This document shows positions 4,333 to 5,309 of a stretch of 5,309 nucleotides of DNA, piece by piece. Origin of the DNA: Sideroxydans lithotrophicus. GTDB taxonomy: Bacteria > Pseudomonadota > Gammaproteobacteria > Burkholderiales > Sulfuriferulaceae. The stretch is taken from the NCBI GenBank assembly GCA_022736605.1, contig DZDB01000123.1, forward strand, positions 1 through 5,309, read 5' to 3'. The notes under the pieces are model-generated. The model worked only from the letters and a program-made list of their open reading frames with translations. It had not been told where the DNA came from and searched no databases. Position numbers and translations under genes: made by a program. How positions within the stretch are numbered: the stretch's first letter is position 1; each line of letters begins with the position of its first letter.

Positions 4333-5309
4333 ATGCAAACTCAATCCAAGCGGTCGGCCAATGGCATTGCATTCGATGAAATGCACAGTACGGACGGGCA
4401 GGTCCGGCAACAATATGAAGCCGTTGCGGCGCAATTGTTGTCGCTGCCGACAGAGTCCTTGTTGCATAAACAGCGCGAAGCTGAAGTGTTATTCCGTCGC
4501 CTCGGCATCACTTTTGCGGTGTACGGTGAAGAAGCGGGTGGCGAACGGCTGATCCCGTTCGATATTGTGCCGCGCGTATTCGGTGCGCACGAATGGCAGC
4601 GCCTGGAGCGCGGTTTGAGACAGCGCGTACAGGCGCTCAACGCCTTTCTGCACGATATTTACCACGGCCAGGAAATTCTCAAGGCAGGCGTCATCCCGGC
4701 GCAGCAAGTGCTGGGCAACAGCCTCTATCGCCCTGAAATGCAGGGGCTGGATTTGCCCAATCAAGTCTATGCCCAAATTGCCGGGATCGATCTGGTGCGC
4801 GTCGCCGAAAATGATTTTTATGTGCTTGAAGACAACCTGCGCACACCGTCGGGCGTGTCGTATATGCTGGAAAACCGCAAGACCATGATGCGCCTGTTTC
4901 CTGAGCTGTTTGCCGGTCATATGGTCGCGCCGGTCGAACATTATCCGCAACTGTTACTCGATACGCTGCGCGAATCGGCGCCGGATTACATTGCCAACCC
5001 GGTGATCGTCGTGATGACGCCGGGTGCCTATAACAGTGCGTATTTCGAACACGCGTTTCTTGCCAGCCAGATGGGGGTCGAACTGGTTGAGGGCAAAGAC
5101 CTGTTCGTGCACGAGCACAAAGTCTACATGCGCACCACGCAGGGCCCGCAACAGGTGCATGTGATTTATCGGCGTGTGGATGACGATTTCATTGACCCGC
5201 TGGCGTTTCGGCCAGATTCCGCACTCGGTGTGCCGGGCTTGATAGACGCCTACCGGCACGGCGGTGTGGTGCTGGCCAACGCGGTGGGCACGGGCGTGGC
5301 GGATGATAA
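4333..5309 (+). CDS. Circularly permuted ATP-grasp protein (DUF404/DUF407 family), N-terminal 325 residues
   Basis: The gene is open at the right edge; 325 codons are visible of a family that usually has about 470-490. It belongs to the circularly permuted ATP-grasp group, predicted to be amidoligases that form peptide-like amide bonds with ATP. Signatures in order are IAFDEM...GQVRQQY (12-28), FDIVPRV (76-82), LNAFLHDIYHGQEIL (102-116), VLEDNLRTPSGVSYMLENR (164-182), MTPGAYNSAYFEHAFLASQMGVELVEG (228-254), then IYRRVDDDFIDPLAFRPDSALGVPGLIDAYRHG (278-310) and LANAVGTGVADD (314-325). These last segments are hallmarks of the family. ATG at 4333 is the only useful start, as an in-frame TAA lies at 4312; the ribosome site is weak (AGAG at 4320-4323). 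Relatives sit with alpha-E (DUF403), transglutaminase-like and sometimes Anbu proteasome-like genes, which would lie beyond the window. A sigma-54 promoter precedes it. Confidence 0.93.
   Translation, partial: MQTQSKRSANGIAFDEMHSTDGQVRQQYEAVAAQLLSLPTESLLHKQREAEVLFRRLGITFAVYGEEAGGERLIPFDIVPRVFGAHEWQRLERGLRQRVQALNAFLHDIYHGQEILKAGVIPAQQVLGNSLYRPEMQGLDLPNQVYAQIAGIDLVRVAENDFYVLEDNLRTPSGVSYMLENRKTMMRLFPELFAGHMVAPVEHYPQLLLDTLRESAPDYIANPVIVVMTPGAYNSAYFEHAFLASQMGVELVEGKDLFVHEHKVYMRTTQGPQQVHVIYRRVDDDFIDPLAFRPDSALGVPGLIDAYRHGGVVLANAVGTGVADD

Noticed and set aside
4489..4950. Leftward open frame opposite the ATP-grasp gene
   Set aside because: The opposite strand carries an uninterrupted, strongly recognisable family sequence; this is a codon-composition shadow.

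Overview
The window reads like a moderately GC-rich Gram-negative proteobacterial chromosome. It is most probably from a betaproteobacterium: the RlmL-type methyltransferase and HemJ have the wording typical of that class. This placement rests on remembered family patterns, not on a search. The region is densely coded, with eight genes, two of them cut by the window edges. No tRNA, rRNA, insertion sequence, CRISPR array or obvious foreign segment is visible. The only non-coding stretch above about 45 bp is the 214 bp between 4119 and 4332.

Left part (1-1549). A leftward pair, hemJ (protoporphyrinogen IX oxidase) followed by an rlmL-type 23S rRNA methyltransferase, is joined by a 4-bp ATGA stop/start overlap. 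Back to back with hemJ, only 12 bp from ATG to ATG, is a rightward gene for a membrane-anchored TlpA/ResA-type thioredoxin (WCPYC).

Middle (1504-3331). A leftward two-gene unit encodes a second TlpA/ResA-like thioredoxin (SCPGC) and then, 2 bp later, a DinB-like protein with an intact three-histidine metal site. The DinB gene runs 46 bp into the 3' end of the first thioredoxin gene. Only 20 bp from the second thioredoxin start, a divergent rightward gene encodes an exported DUF4197 protein. Both thioredoxin genes therefore sit at very tight divergent junctions, so their promoters must lie inside neighbouring coding sequence.

Right part (3372-5309). A DJ-1/PfpI (Hsp31-like) gene is followed by the intergenic region and then by the first 325 codons of a circularly permuted ATP-grasp protein (DUF404/DUF407). 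Family members usually sit in operons with alpha-E (DUF403), transglutaminase-like and sometimes Anbu proteasome-like genes; those would lie beyond the right edge.

The most striking signal is in front of this ATP-grasp gene. There is a near-consensus sigma-54 promoter (TGGCACG-N4-TTGC, 4254-4268). Upstream are a perfect 9-bp-arm dyad containing GCAC-N7-GTGC (4134-4154) and a second, imperfect dyad centred 32 bp downstream of it. Relative to the predicted start the dyads fall near -136 and -104, almost the layout of the NtrC enhancer of enteric glnAp2. An AT-rich, possibly IHF-bending segment lies between enhancer and promoter. This predicts that the ATP-grasp (amidoligase/peptide-ligase-like) system is switched on by nitrogen limitation.
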